In this document: one piece after another, positions 53,745 through 62,571 of the stretch
Position numbering within the stretch: the stretch's first letter is position 1
How the letters are laid out: every line of letters starts with the position of its first letter
Assembly (NCBI GenBank): GCA_000237975.1
Contig: CP003179.1
Location: 3,006,270 to 3,070,269, forward strand
Source of the DNA: Sulfobacillus acidophilus DSM 10332
Lineage (GTDB): Bacteria > Bacillota > Sulfobacillia > Sulfobacillales > Sulfobacillaceae
DNA: 64,000 bases
Direction: 5' to 3'
The notes under the pieces: model-generated
The model's input: the letters and a program-made list of their open reading frames with translations, nothing else
What the model was told of the DNA's origin: nothing
The model's database searches: none
Translations under genes and position numbers: made by a program

Positions 53745-54354
53745 TCTCCTGGTGGTCACGGCGTCTTCGACAGAACCGCCACCTGATGACGGGTCCGGAA
53801 TTGCCGTCCCACGCCGACGAGGTGCCCGACGATCCGTCAAATTCGGAACCGGGCCGCGTCGCACGCCATGATGGGTTGATTTGGATCGATCAGGCGGGAA
53901 AGGTCAAAATCACCAACCCCCGGGGTCGCCATGGCCGTTACGCGGTACTCGCCGTCCCCGAATCCGATACGCTCGGCGTTTCCGTGAACGGGCGCCGAGT
54001 GGTGGGTGAGTGCGTCGTGGAAAAGACCGATCAGGTGACGGTTCGTCTGTCGGTTCAAGCACCCGAAACCTTACTGGACGTGCATATCAGCCCGGACGGC
54101 ATGGAGGCCACTCTAACAGTCACCTATCGGCCCGGCGTGCGTCGAATCTTGCAGCCCACCGTCCCGGCACCCCGCTTGGAGATTCGCCCGACGGAGGTTC
54201 CTTTGGGGTCGCCCCCGGCGACCCTCGCGCAAGTACAGACCAAGTTGGCGTCGACGGGCATCACGGTCGGCGTGATCCCGTCCGAGGCCATTCAGCGCTT
54301 CTTGGATCGTCGGGAATCGGGCACCCTTGTCATTGCGCGCGGGATACACCCGCG
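53741..54354 (+). pseudogene. FapA/DUF342 domain protein, N-terminal part
   Basis: A GTG that overlaps the receiver stop starts the protein MISWWSRRLRQNRHLM. After a variable lead comes the FapA N-terminal beta-rich part (DGLIWIDQAGKVKITNPRG), a helical segment and GTLVIARGIHP, the typical entry to the DUF342 beta-helix. IS256 copy B cuts it at 54354 (duplication CACCCGCG). Joined with 55777-56992 the frame is restored (ARGIHPRPGAGRIESF). Confidence 0.8.
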
Positions 54355-55768
54355 GAGAATGCCCCATTTTTCGTGGAAATTGAAACTAGCGATCCCGATG
54401 GCTCTCTGGTTTACTAGAGAGGTCTAACCCATCATGAAGGAGGAATCGCTAGTGGCTTCCAGTATAACGAAAAAGTCCCGCTCGGAACAGACGCTGACCG
54501 TGCCGTGGGTAGACATTCTCCAGGATGCGGAAGACGGCTTATTGGCGCTGTCGATCCGGGTCGGATTGCAGGTCTTGCAACAGATGATGGCGGCCGAGGT
54601 GGAGCAGTTAGCGGGGCCTAAAGGACGTCATGATCCGCAACGCCAAGCGGTCCGACACGGGACCGAAGTCGGGAGCGTCTTTTTGGGGGATCGCAAAATC
54701 TCCGTTTCGCACCCACGGGTGCGGGCAGCCGATGGCTCGGAGGAAATTCCGTTAGACACCTACCATCAGTTTCAGGACCCGACGCTGGCGACCCAAGCCG
54801 TACTGGAACGGATGCTGTATGGCTTAGCGAGCCGCCAGCAGCGCCATGCCGATGCCGCCTTTGAATCCGCGATGGAGCAGCCGGGCCCCAGCAAAAGCAC
54901 GGTGAGCCGGCGCTTTATCCAAGCCACCCAACAGGCCCTCGACCGCTTCCTCCAACGCCGGTTGGATGACCGGACGTGGGTTGTGGTGATGATCGATGGT
55001 TTGCGCGTGGCCGACCACATGGTGGTCGGGGCCTTAGGGATTGATGCGGAAGGCCACAAACGCGTACTGGGATTGGTGGAAGGGGCCACCGAAAATCATA
55101 CCGTGGTCACGGCCTTATTACAGGATCTGATCACCCGCGGCCTGACGGCCGCGCACGGATTACTCGTGGTCATCGATGGCGCCAAGGCCTTAGCCAAAGC
55201 GGTGCGCGAGGTCTGGGGGGATCGCGTCCTCATCCAACGCTGCCAAATTCACAAGCAACGGAATGTGCTGGACCACCTGCCGAAATCGGCCGAAAATCGT
55301 GTCCGCCAGCGCTTACGGAAAGCGTATCAAGAACCGGATGCGGACAAGGCCGCCCAGGCATTAGAAGCGCTCGCGAAAGAGCTTGAACGGGACCATCCCG
55401 GCGCCGCCGGGAGCCTCCGAGAAGGGTTGGAAGAGACCCTCACCGTGCAGCGTTTGGGTCTTCCGGGCCTCTTGCGCCAAACGTTGGCCAACACCAATGC
55501 CATGGAATCTCTTAACAGTCAATTTCGGACCCATGCGCAGAACGTCAAACATTGGACCAATGGGCAACAAGTCTTACGCTGGTTGGCGTCGGCGAGCTTT
55601 TTCATCGAAGACACGTTGACGCGGATCCCGGGCTATCGCGAGATTCCCGTGTTGCAAACGGCCTTAAAATCAGCAGTGGCGCATAAACCCGAACAAAAAA
55701 CCGAGCAAATCGGTTAAATCATGAGAAAGGATACGCTAGCGAAATTCCACGAAACCTGGGACAACCTC
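54355..55768 (+). mobile_element. IS256-family element, copy B
   Basis: 1414 bp, same ends as copy A, flanked by the 8-bp duplication CACCCGCG (54347-54354 and 55769-55776). It interrupts fapA. Confidence 0.95.
54434..55717 (+). CDS. IS256-family transposase
   Basis: The 427-residue protein is identical to that of copy A. A strong AAGGAGG-type site (ATGAAGGAGGAATCGCTAG) surrounds the start, so the first ATG at 54434 may instead be part of the ribosome-binding site for the GTG at 54452. Confidence 0.94.
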   Translation: MKEESLVASSITKKSRSEQTLTVPWVDILQDAEDGLLALSIRVGLQVLQQMMAAEVEQLAGPKGRHDPQRQAVRHGTEVGSVFLGDRKISVSHPRVRAADGSEEIPLDTYHQFQDPTLATQAVLERMLYGLASRQQRHADAAFESAMEQPGPSKSTVSRRFIQATQQALDRFLQRRLDDRTWVVVMIDGLRVADHMVVGALGIDAEGHKRVLGLVEGATENHTVVTALLQDLITRGLTAAHGLLVVIDGAKALAKAVREVWGDRVLIQRCQIHKQRNVLDHLPKSAENRVRQRLRKAYQEPDADKAAQALEALAKELERDHPGAAGSLREGLEETLTVQRLGLPGLLRQTLANTNAMESLNSQFRTHAQNVKHWTNGQQVLRWLASASFFIEDTLTRIPGYREIPVLQTALKSAVAHKPEQKTEQIG

Positions 55769-55776
55769 CACCCGCG

Positions 55777-56992
55777 ACCCGGCGCCGGCCGCATTGAATC
55801 GTTTCGGCCGGACGGGCTGACGGGCCCCTGGTCGGTCGAGATTGGGACGATTCTCGGCCGTCGCCGCCCCGACCCCGCCCGACCGGGCATGACCGTGACC
55901 GGGTCTCCAGTGCCGGCCCCACCCATCGAATCAGGGCAGGAAGTGTATCTGGGGCCTGGGGTGACATTGATGAGCCATGGGACCTATATCGTTGCCACCC
56001 GTTCGGGGTACGTGCTTTGGGAGTCTCACATCATTGATGTCGTGCCCCAATATGAACTTCCGGAGGTGGAAGCGGCCTCAACGCCGCTCGTTGTCGATGG
56101 CGACCTATATGTGCTCGGAAGCATCCGGGGCCGATCGCTTGTGGTGTCCGGTAATCTCATTGTGGCGGGCGATGTGCGTCAGGCCGCAGTCATCGTCGGT
56201 GGTGCCATTCAAGTGCAAGGCACCACCGAGAATTCCACCGTCATGATCGGACTCGAACAATATGCCAATTCACAGGCGTGGCATCATATCGCTCGAATCA
56301 TCGATGGCTTGTATGACTTGGAACTCACGATGACCGATCTGGAACGCATTGCGCACCAATCCGTCACTGGGCCGCGATTTGGTACCACGCTCGCGCAGGT
56401 CATCGCTACGAAATTTACGGACGTGTTGGAGTCGGTACAATGGCTGAACCAGGCCTTGACGTGGCCGGGGCTGCGTTGGCGCGAAGCGTATACCCGATTG
56501 GTCCATGAATTACGTGAGCACTTATCAGAAGCCCGCCTGCGAGAAACCTTTTCGTTGGCAGCACTACTGAGCTTGCGGACCCATCTGGAACTCCTCGACT
56601 CCGAATCATTGGTCGAAGAAATTCGCCTGGGGCGGTTTCCCCTCGCGACTCAATTGCAGCACGTGATGCAAAGTCAAATTGACAGCGGCGGAGACGTGAC
56701 CATCGGCATGGCTCGGGCGAGCCGGATTTCTGCCGCGTCCGTGATAATCCAGGAAGCGGTAGTGGGGGGATTTGTTTCGGGTGAACATCAGATCCGGGCC
56801 GCCCAGCTCGGAACGGAAGAGGGAACCGAAACCACGGTCGAAATTACCGCGCCGCAGGGCCTTCTCGAAACCGAGGTGGCGTTTCCCGGCGTCGTGCTGG
56901 TGCATCACGGCACGCGGCAAATCCTGACGACGCCGCAGGTTGGGGTCCGCCTGGGACCCGAGCCACAAACTAACGTCGACACGCCGGCATAA
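55777..56992 (+). pseudogene. FapA/DUF342 domain protein, C-terminal part
   Basis: The frame continues with a long right-handed beta-helix (LVVDGDLYVLGSIRGRSLVV, SGNLIVAGDVRQAAVIVGG), a helical insert of about 130 residues and a final beta segment. FapA-type proteins are linked to flagella or other surface structures and often sit beside chemotaxis or c-di-GMP genes; the exact function is unsettled. Confidence 0.75.
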
Positions 56993-57039
56993 GGCGAATC
57001 GGTGGTGCTGTCGCCCGCTTCAGCCGCAGCCGGTTTCTT

Positions 57040-58500
57040 TTATCCCTCCGAATTGACGGATGCAAAAATCTCCAAAAGTACGCCCACCCATCGGGCGTCA
57101 AGTTGCGAGCCGGCCAGATCCTGCATACGGGACCATGTCGCCGTATGCCCCTCCGTCAACGTTCCCTGGGCATAAACGTCCGCCACGGCATAAATGGCAG
57201 CGGATTCCGGAATGTCCGGGGCGGTCCGTCCCTCCGGGAACCCCTGCCCATCCGGCTGTTCATGGTGATGGGCAATTGTCTCGAGCACACGGGCATCGAG
57301 TCCCAACGGCGCGAGCAACTGACAGCTGAGCCACGGATGTTGACGGTATTGCTGCCAAGCCGCTGGCGACCGACGGGGATGATCCCGGGCCAACGGATCG
57401 ATGGCCGTCAACCCGACGTCAGCCAAACGACAGGCGCTCGCCAAGTCGTTCCGGCGAACGGTCGGCCATTGCAATCGTGCAGCGATGGCTTGGGCGGCAT
57501 GATTCCGCACCTCAGTAATGTAGCTGGCTTGTGGCCAGACGATATCTAAGGCGAACAATGTCTCCAACCACTGAACCGCGCGCCGTAATTCGTCAATCAT
57601 CGCGGAATCTTTGGCAGGGAAACGTCGCAAAAACGACGGGTCCTCGATAGACCGCATCCGGTGCCATGCCTGCCACCGGCCCAGCTGCCCATAGAGCGTT
57701 TGGGCCATGTCTTCAAACCGTCGGGCCAAGAACGATTCCCCGAAGGCCTCCGCAATACGCGCCAATACCGTGCTAAGTCGGGCTAATTCATCCGGCTCGA
57801 TGGCGAGCCAATGCCTCCACATAATTCGCAGGGCGCGTTGCGCCTCGGCCACACTGCCGGCCGTATCCCCGCGGTGAAAGGCTAAAATGGCACGCTCTAC
57901 CAATACAGGCACCGCCCGGTCTTCGGTGGTCGCAACCGACAAGGCCAAATCTAGGTACTGTGTCGCCTCATCCCATTGGCGCAACGCCACGTGACATACG
58001 CCAAGATTAGTGGCCCAAAAATACCGATAACGCATCTGATCTTCCGGGGTCCAATCGGTAGCCACGGAGTGCAACGTTGCAATGGCCTGGGCATAATATT
58101 CATAATCGATCTGGACGGCCGCCAAGTTCAACCCGATACGGGCTCGTAACTCCGGCGAGGTGAATGTCCGCGCCTGCTGGGCCAACGCCCATAACTGTCG
58201 GTAAGCACTGTCGGTCTGCCCCTGTTGGGCCCAGACCAGGGCCTGATGCATCGCAAGGCGCATCGTCCACTCGCTGTCCGCCCGGGAAGGCAAAACCGCA
58301 AGAGCCTGATCAAACGCAGCCAACGCCTCGTCCCAACGGCCCCGACGTGCAGCCACCCGGGCAATGCCGTCCCACGCTGAAACCATCAAACCGGGATCGC
58401 AAACCATGCTGATGACGCGTTGCCAGTACTCGACCGCGGCGTCAAGCCATCCGTGGTCATACCAGCGCTCCCCGAGGGCCACGGCTTGTTCCGGCGTCAT
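57040..58500 (-). CDS. TPR protein with a degenerate HD-GYP domain
   Basis: The ATG at 58500 overlaps the histidine kinase stop (ATGA) and gives 486 residues; in-frame ATG and TTG codons 6 and 10 codons earlier are alternatives. The first 260 residues form tetratricopeptide-like helical repeats (AAVEYWQRVI, EALAAFDQALAVLP, EATQYLDLALSVA). The last 180 resemble HD-GYP: HHHEQPDGQGFPEG keeps the HHE-x-DG-x-GYP motif, but the HD metal pair is lost (LADVGLTAIDP instead of L-H-D-I-G-K). It probably binds or senses rather than cleaves c-di-GMP. Confidence 0.75.
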   Translation of the reverse strand: MTPEQAVALGERWYDHGWLDAAVEYWQRVISMVCDPGLMVSAWDGIARVAARRGRWDEALAAFDQALAVLPSRADSEWTMRLAMHQALVWAQQGQTDSAYRQLWALAQQARTFTSPELRARIGLNLAAVQIDYEYYAQAIATLHSVATDWTPEDQMRYRYFWATNLGVCHVALRQWDEATQYLDLALSVATTEDRAVPVLVERAILAFHRGDTAGSVAEAQRALRIMWRHWLAIEPDELARLSTVLARIAEAFGESFLARRFEDMAQTLYGQLGRWQAWHRMRSIEDPSFLRRFPAKDSAMIDELRRAVQWLETLFALDIVWPQASYITEVRNHAAQAIAARLQWPTVRRNDLASACRLADVGLTAIDPLARDHPRRSPAAWQQYRQHPWLSCQLLAPLGLDARVLETIAHHHEQPDGQGFPEGRTAPDIPESAAIYAVADVYAQGTLTEGHTATWSRMQDLAGSQLDARWVGVLLEIFASVNSEG

Positions 58501-59201
58501 CCGTCCGAACGTTTCCATTGCAACTGACAAACGGTCCCTTCTCCCGGCGCAGACTGAATGGTCCAGGTCGCCCCTACCAAGGCCGCCCGTTGGGCCATCG
58601 TCGTCAGGCCATAATGCCCAGGACGCCCCGGGGTTGGATCAAAGCCCCGCCCATTGTCTTGAATCGTCATCGTCAGCACCGTCTCCGCCAGTTCGGCGGC
58701 AAGCGTCACCTGCGTCGCCTGGGCGTGTTTGGCAATATTAGCGAGGGCTTCTTGAACAATGCGAAACACGCCGACCTTTCCGGCCAGATCCAGGGGCCAA
58801 ACCGGTTCCGGAACCGCCCAATGCACGGTACACGCAATCCCGGTATCGTCGGACCATCGGCGTGCCAACATTTCCAGCCCTCCCGCAAGCCCCGCTTCGT
58901 CCAGCACAATGGGCTGCAAATCATACAGCACTTGCCGCAAGAGATTAATCGCCTCGAGCAAGCGTTCGTTCATCCGCCGCCATTCATCCATGGCCAATGC
59001 TGGATCAACGGCCATTAAGCGCTCCATCATATTGAGGCGCATACTGAGATTCGTTAGCATTTGAACGGGACCATCGTGCAAATCACGGGCCAACCGTTGA
59101 CGTTCCTGTTCAATTAATGCGAAAGCGGCGGCTGACGTAAAGGAATCCTTAACGCGCCGCGATGCGGATTGCCAATTCGATTCGGACTTCTGCTCTACCA
59201 T
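58497..59201 (-). CDS. Soluble sensor histidine kinase, NarL/LiaS type (HisKA_3)
   Basis: This 234-residue kinase has the dimerisation helix with the phospho-acceptor His in RQRLARDLHDGPVQ and a HATPase domain with the N box EALANIAKHAQ, G1 box DNGRGFD and G2 GHYGLTTM. There is no membrane segment or input domain, so signals must come from a partner, perhaps the TPR protein downstream. It overlaps the small secreted gene upstream (ATG within its stop region) and the TPR gene downstream. Confidence 0.88.
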   Translation of the reverse strand: MVEQKSESNWQSASRRVKDSFTSAAAFALIEQERQRLARDLHDGPVQMLTNLSMRLNMMERLMAVDPALAMDEWRRMNERLLEAINLLRQVLYDLQPIVLDEAGLAGGLEMLARRWSDDTGIACTVHWAVPEPVWPLDLAGKVGVFRIVQEALANIAKHAQATQVTLAAELAETVLTMTIQDNGRGFDPTPGRPGHYGLTTMAQRAALVGATWTIQSAPGEGTVCQLQWKRSDG

Positions 59202-59410
59202 ATATATACGCGACCATCATGACTGAACTTGTTCGACGTGCCCGTCGCCGAACGATGAGTCTGTCCTTGGGCACTTCCGGGATTGGATTGCGCGGTAACC
59301 GGTTGTCCCGACATTGCCGAACCACTCCGGATAACATCCGCGTAGGTCGGTGCAGCACTTCCCAACACCATGGCCGCCATGATAGCCCATCCCCAGATGC
59401 GTATGCGCAT
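59195..59410 (-). CDS. Small secreted protein (71 aa) coupled to the histidine kinase gene
   Basis: The ATG has GAGGAG 8 bases upstream. A clear signal peptide (MRIRIWGWAIMAAMVLG) with cleavage site near AAPTYA leaves about 47 residues rich in S, G, Q and H. The last codons overlap the kinase start by 7 bases, so both are co-translated. A secreted peptide beside a kinase may be a signal, but the kinase shown has no membrane segment. Family not recognised. Confidence 0.6.
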   Translation of the reverse strand: MRIRIWGWAIMAAMVLGSAAPTYADVIRSGSAMSGQPVTAQSNPGSAQGQTHRSATGTSNKFSHDGRVYIW

Positions 59411-59432
59411 TCGGCTTCACTCCTCGTGTTCA

Positions 59433-60425
59433 TCAGATTGCCATAGCCTTCTCTCGGTTTTCGGCTTCCACATAGGGTTTTTGCGGAAGGTTCTCAGTTA
59501 TGCCCATTCGCCATGCCGCGTCAGAGTCCTCTTTTACTGCGGCGGTTTTTGTCGCGTGCCACTGACAGGATGGAATGTTGGTGCATTCATTCCCCCTATG
59601 AAACGCCCGTTTGCGCGCCAGGCTCCCGTTAAACCCAGAACGTATTCCCGGTTCGTGTATGCCGATCGCACGAACGCGGCACCAAAAATGGAAAATATTA
59701 CCCCCCCCCCCCCCCCCCCCCGAAAATTCTGATAATAACTGATGGTGCCAGTCTTCGGCGGCAGCGGGCCGTCCGATGGCCCACCCTTGCACGGCATCCA
59801 CCCCCGCCTGGGCTAAATGGGCAATCCAGATCGGATCTTCGACGCCTTCGGCGATTACGTGCGCTCCCAGGGTATGGGCATTGTCTACCCAGTACAGCAA
59901 GGTCCGCGTGTCCTCCTCGATATAGGCCCTGACCAACTCTTGGTCCACCTTGACAAAATCCGGCTGAAGCCATCGCAGGCGCTCCGGTGTCGAATGCGCG
60001 CGCCCGGCATCATCCATGGCCAAGTGGTAGCCCGCCGCTCGCAGGGCCCGACTGCCCCACCGCCCAATGCTCCGGGTCACCGCCGATTCGGTAATTTCCC
60101 AGACGATGCGGTGGGTATGCCCCATGTGCCGTAAAAAAGAAATATCCGCTAAGGTCGCCGCGGCGATATTCACAAACATCAGGCCCGGTAAGCCCTGGGA
60201 GGCCTGAATGGCCGAGGTGACGGCAATGCGATCTAAGGTCCGGGTCAACCCCTGCCGGGCCGCCCAAGCCCAGGCCGACTCCGGGGTGACCCCTTCAGAA
60301 AATCGGGACAACGCCTCAAAGCCCCACAAGGCCCCGGATACATGACGGATCGGTTGAAAAACGATGGTCACCGCACCCTGATCGATCGTGTGTTGCAAAA
60401 TGGCCCCAATCTGATCCTCGCCCAC
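59433..60425 (-). CDS. EAL-domain c-di-GMP phosphodiesterase with a poly-G tract
   Basis: A GTG with GGAGGGGG about 12 bases upstream starts a 330-residue frame. Residues 1-235 are a complete EAL domain with the expected catalytic residues: FEALSRF, the Asn in FVNIAAA, WEITES, AMDDAGRAH, FVKVDQ, VIAEGVED and QGWAIGRP. It should cleave c-di-GMP to pGpG. Just after the domain come seven Gly codons made from 21 consecutive G, then an 88-residue tail of unknown nature. With one base more or less the protein would instead end at once (TAA) or carry a different tail of about 60 residues. It is first in the leftward operon with the next three genes. Confidence 0.82.
   Translation of the reverse strand: MGEDQIGAILQHTIDQGAVTIVFQPIRHVSGALWGFEALSRFSEGVTPESAWAWAARQGLTRTLDRIAVTSAIQASQGLPGLMFVNIAAATLADISFLRHMGHTHRIVWEITESAVTRSIGRWGSRALRAAGYHLAMDDAGRAHSTPERLRWLQPDFVKVDQELVRAYIEEDTRTLLYWVDNAHTLGAHVIAEGVEDPIWIAHLAQAGVDAVQGWAIGRPAAAEDWHHQLLSEFSGGGGGGGNIFHFWCRVRAIGIHEPGIRSGFNGSLARKRAFHRGNECTNIPSCQWHATKTAAVKEDSDAAWRMGITENLPQKPYVEAENREKAMAI
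59701..59721. repeat. Homopolymer of 21 C (G on the coding strand of the EAL gene)
   Basis: This is by far the longest single-base run in the window. Its place inside a coding frame, right after a complete catalytic domain, is typical of slipped-strand phase-variation tracts. Its exact length may be uncertain because such runs are hard to sequence. Confidence 0.85.
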
Positions 60426-60687
60426 CTATGGCCGCCCCCTCCGATGTCATGTCATGGCGTATGGCACGACGCTTTATGGCAATGTTCGGGCCCCATCGGC
60501 ATTTTCCTGCTTGAGGCCAAGACATTTTTCGTCATCGGCGGAAGTCCCTAGCCCAATAATCTTTGAAAAGACCCGCAGGAATTTTGGCCCAAAATGGCGA
60601 AATGATTCATCATGGACTGACCGTACGCGATCTCGTATGCCCAGAGGAGTTTTGCTCGGTGTTGTTGAGCGATTTGATGGTGCCCAT

Positions 60688-61258
60688 ATGTCACCCCACC
60701 CCCATCACGTAAGCCCGCGGCCGTACCGTCGGCGGTTTTGGTGGCATACGATGGCGGTGTTCATGGGCTACGGGATCCTGGCGGTCGGCATAGCCTACGG
60801 AAACATACGGACCATGACACCGACCCGGGATATCGCACTCGGCCGGATGATGGTCCTGGAGCTCTTCTGTACCCTGGGGCTGGTGATGTTCTTATACCGC
60901 CTCTGGCTTCAAGACATTGTCCATCCCTTGCAACACCTGGCGGAGCGCGATGATTTGACAGGGGTTTGGCGCTCTGGAGCGTTTTGGAGGCATGCCGATC
61001 GTGCATTAAAACGGCTACAGCATTCGGCCGATCCTCACGATACCTTAGCTTTTGCGTTTCTCGACATCGATGATTTCAAGGCCATTAACGACACCTATGG
61101 GCACCTCATGGGTGACGCGGTGCTCCGCGCGATGGGGCGCCACTTGCGCCAAGGACTGCGTTCCGGCGATAGTATTGGACGACTAGGCGGTGAGGAATTT
61201 GGGTGCATTTTGCGACAGGTCGAGGCGGACACGGTCCGCGACCTTTTCATGCGGATCC
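60688..61258 (+). pseudogene. Membrane-bound GGDEF diguanylate cyclase, N-terminal part
   Basis: The ATG at 60688 is one of several possible starts. A short basic lead is followed by two hydrophobic helices (WWHTMAVFMGYGILAVGIAY, VLELFCTLGLVMFLY) and the GGDEF domain: DDLTGVWRS, LDIDDFKAINDTYGH and the active site GRLGGEEF. An RxxD inhibitory site (RSGD) lies at the normal distance before it. IS256 copy C cuts the gene at 61258. The last part is at 63907 onward. It is divergent from the EAL gene. Confidence 0.8.
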
Positions 61259-61292
61259 GAGAATGCCCCATTTTTCGTGGAAATTGAAACTA

Positions 61293-62524
61293 GTAGATCG
61301 ATTCCTTAATACGTGACTTAGCGAGGGAGGTATGGTATGGTGAATAAAACCATCACGGAGGTTTTGCCGATGTCCGCCTCACGGCGTCTCCCCCCACTCT
61401 CCCTCACCGACGCGGATCGTACCTACTTGACGCAACGGGCGCACAGCCGCTCGGCGCGTCACGCGGAAGTCATCCGGGCGCAAATGCTGCTCGCGTATGC
61501 CGATGGCGAACCCGTGCAGGCGATTGCGGACCGGCTGCAGATGGCCCGTAATGCCGTGCGCCGTTGCGTCGCGAAAGCGCTCGCTCTGGGGCCGCGCCAA
61601 GCCTTGAAGGATCTGCCGCGGCCGGGACGGCCCCGCCAAATTACCCCGGAAGCCCGCGCCTGGATTGTCAGCCTCGCCTGTCAGAAGCCTAAGGATCTGG
61701 GCTTGGCCCCGGAATTTTGGTCGGAATCGCTGTTGGCGCAATATGTGCGTGAACACGCGGTGGCCGCCGGCCACCCCAGTGCCCAATGGGTGCAACAGGG
61801 CACAATTTCCAAGCTGTTGGCGGAGCACGAACTGCATCCGCACCGCATGACCTATTATCTGCAACGCCGGGACCCCGAATTCGAGGCCAAGATGGTCCAA
61901 GTGCTCCACGTCTACCAGCCAGTCGAATTCACCTTCGATGATGACGGACAGCCCACCGTCCGGTGGTCATCCGATGAAAAGCCCGGCATTCAAGCGCTCG
62001 GGTCCACGGCGCCCGACCGGGCGCCACAGCCCGCAACCGGCCAGGGCACCTGGCAACGGGACCACGAATATGTCCGGCACGGCACGGTGAGCCTCTTGGC
62101 CGGGATCGATCTCGCGACCGGCGAAATCCTGGGCTTGGTCCGCCCCCGCCATCGAAGCGCCGAGTTCGTCGAGTTTTTGCAAACGCTTGACCAGAAATAT
62201 CCCACGGGGGTCAAGATTCAAATCATCCTGGATAATCACTCCGCCCACACTTCGCGCGAAACCCGTGCCTATTTAGCGACGGTGCCCAATCGCTTTGACT
62301 TCGTCTTTACGCCGAAACATGCGTCATGGCTGAACCTGATCGAGGTGTTTTTTGCGAAGTTGTCGAAACAATTACTGAAGGGAATCCGGGTGAACTCCAC
62401 GGACGAACTGGCCGACCGGATGTTAGCATATATTGATTGGCTCAATCAGGATCCCGTGCCGTTTCGTTGGCGGTGGACTCCGAAGGACGTCGAGGATGCG
62501 CACGTTATTTAGGAATGGCTATAC
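61293..62524 (+). mobile_element. IS630-family element, copy 2
   Basis: 1232 bp flanked by TA, inserted about 34 bases inside the left end of IS256 copy C, between the terminal repeat and the transposase gene. The target context AAACTAG is the same as at copy 1. Confidence 0.94.
61337..62512 (+). CDS. IS630-family transposase
   Basis: This 391-residue protein is intact: N-terminal helix-turn-helix region (QAIADRLQMARNAVRRCV), then the DDE core with SSDEKPGIQ, ILDNHSAHTS and WLNLIEVFFAKL. A GGGAGG motif lies just upstream. It could mobilise copy 1 in trans. Confidence 0.94.
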   Translation: MVNKTITEVLPMSASRRLPPLSLTDADRTYLTQRAHSRSARHAEVIRAQMLLAYADGEPVQAIADRLQMARNAVRRCVAKALALGPRQALKDLPRPGRPRQITPEARAWIVSLACQKPKDLGLAPEFWSESLLAQYVREHAVAAGHPSAQWVQQGTISKLLAEHELHPHRMTYYLQRRDPEFEAKMVQVLHVYQPVEFTFDDDGQPTVRWSSDEKPGIQALGSTAPDRAPQPATGQGTWQRDHEYVRHGTVSLLAGIDLATGEILGLVRPRHRSAEFVEFLQTLDQKYPTGVKIQIILDNHSAHTSRETRAYLATVPNRFDFVFTPKHASWLNLIEVFFAKLSKQLLKGIRVNSTDELADRMLAYIDWLNQDPVPFRWRWTPKDVEDAHVI

Positions 62525-62571
62525 TAGCGATCCCGATGGCTCTCTGGTTTACTAGAGAGGTCTGACCCATC

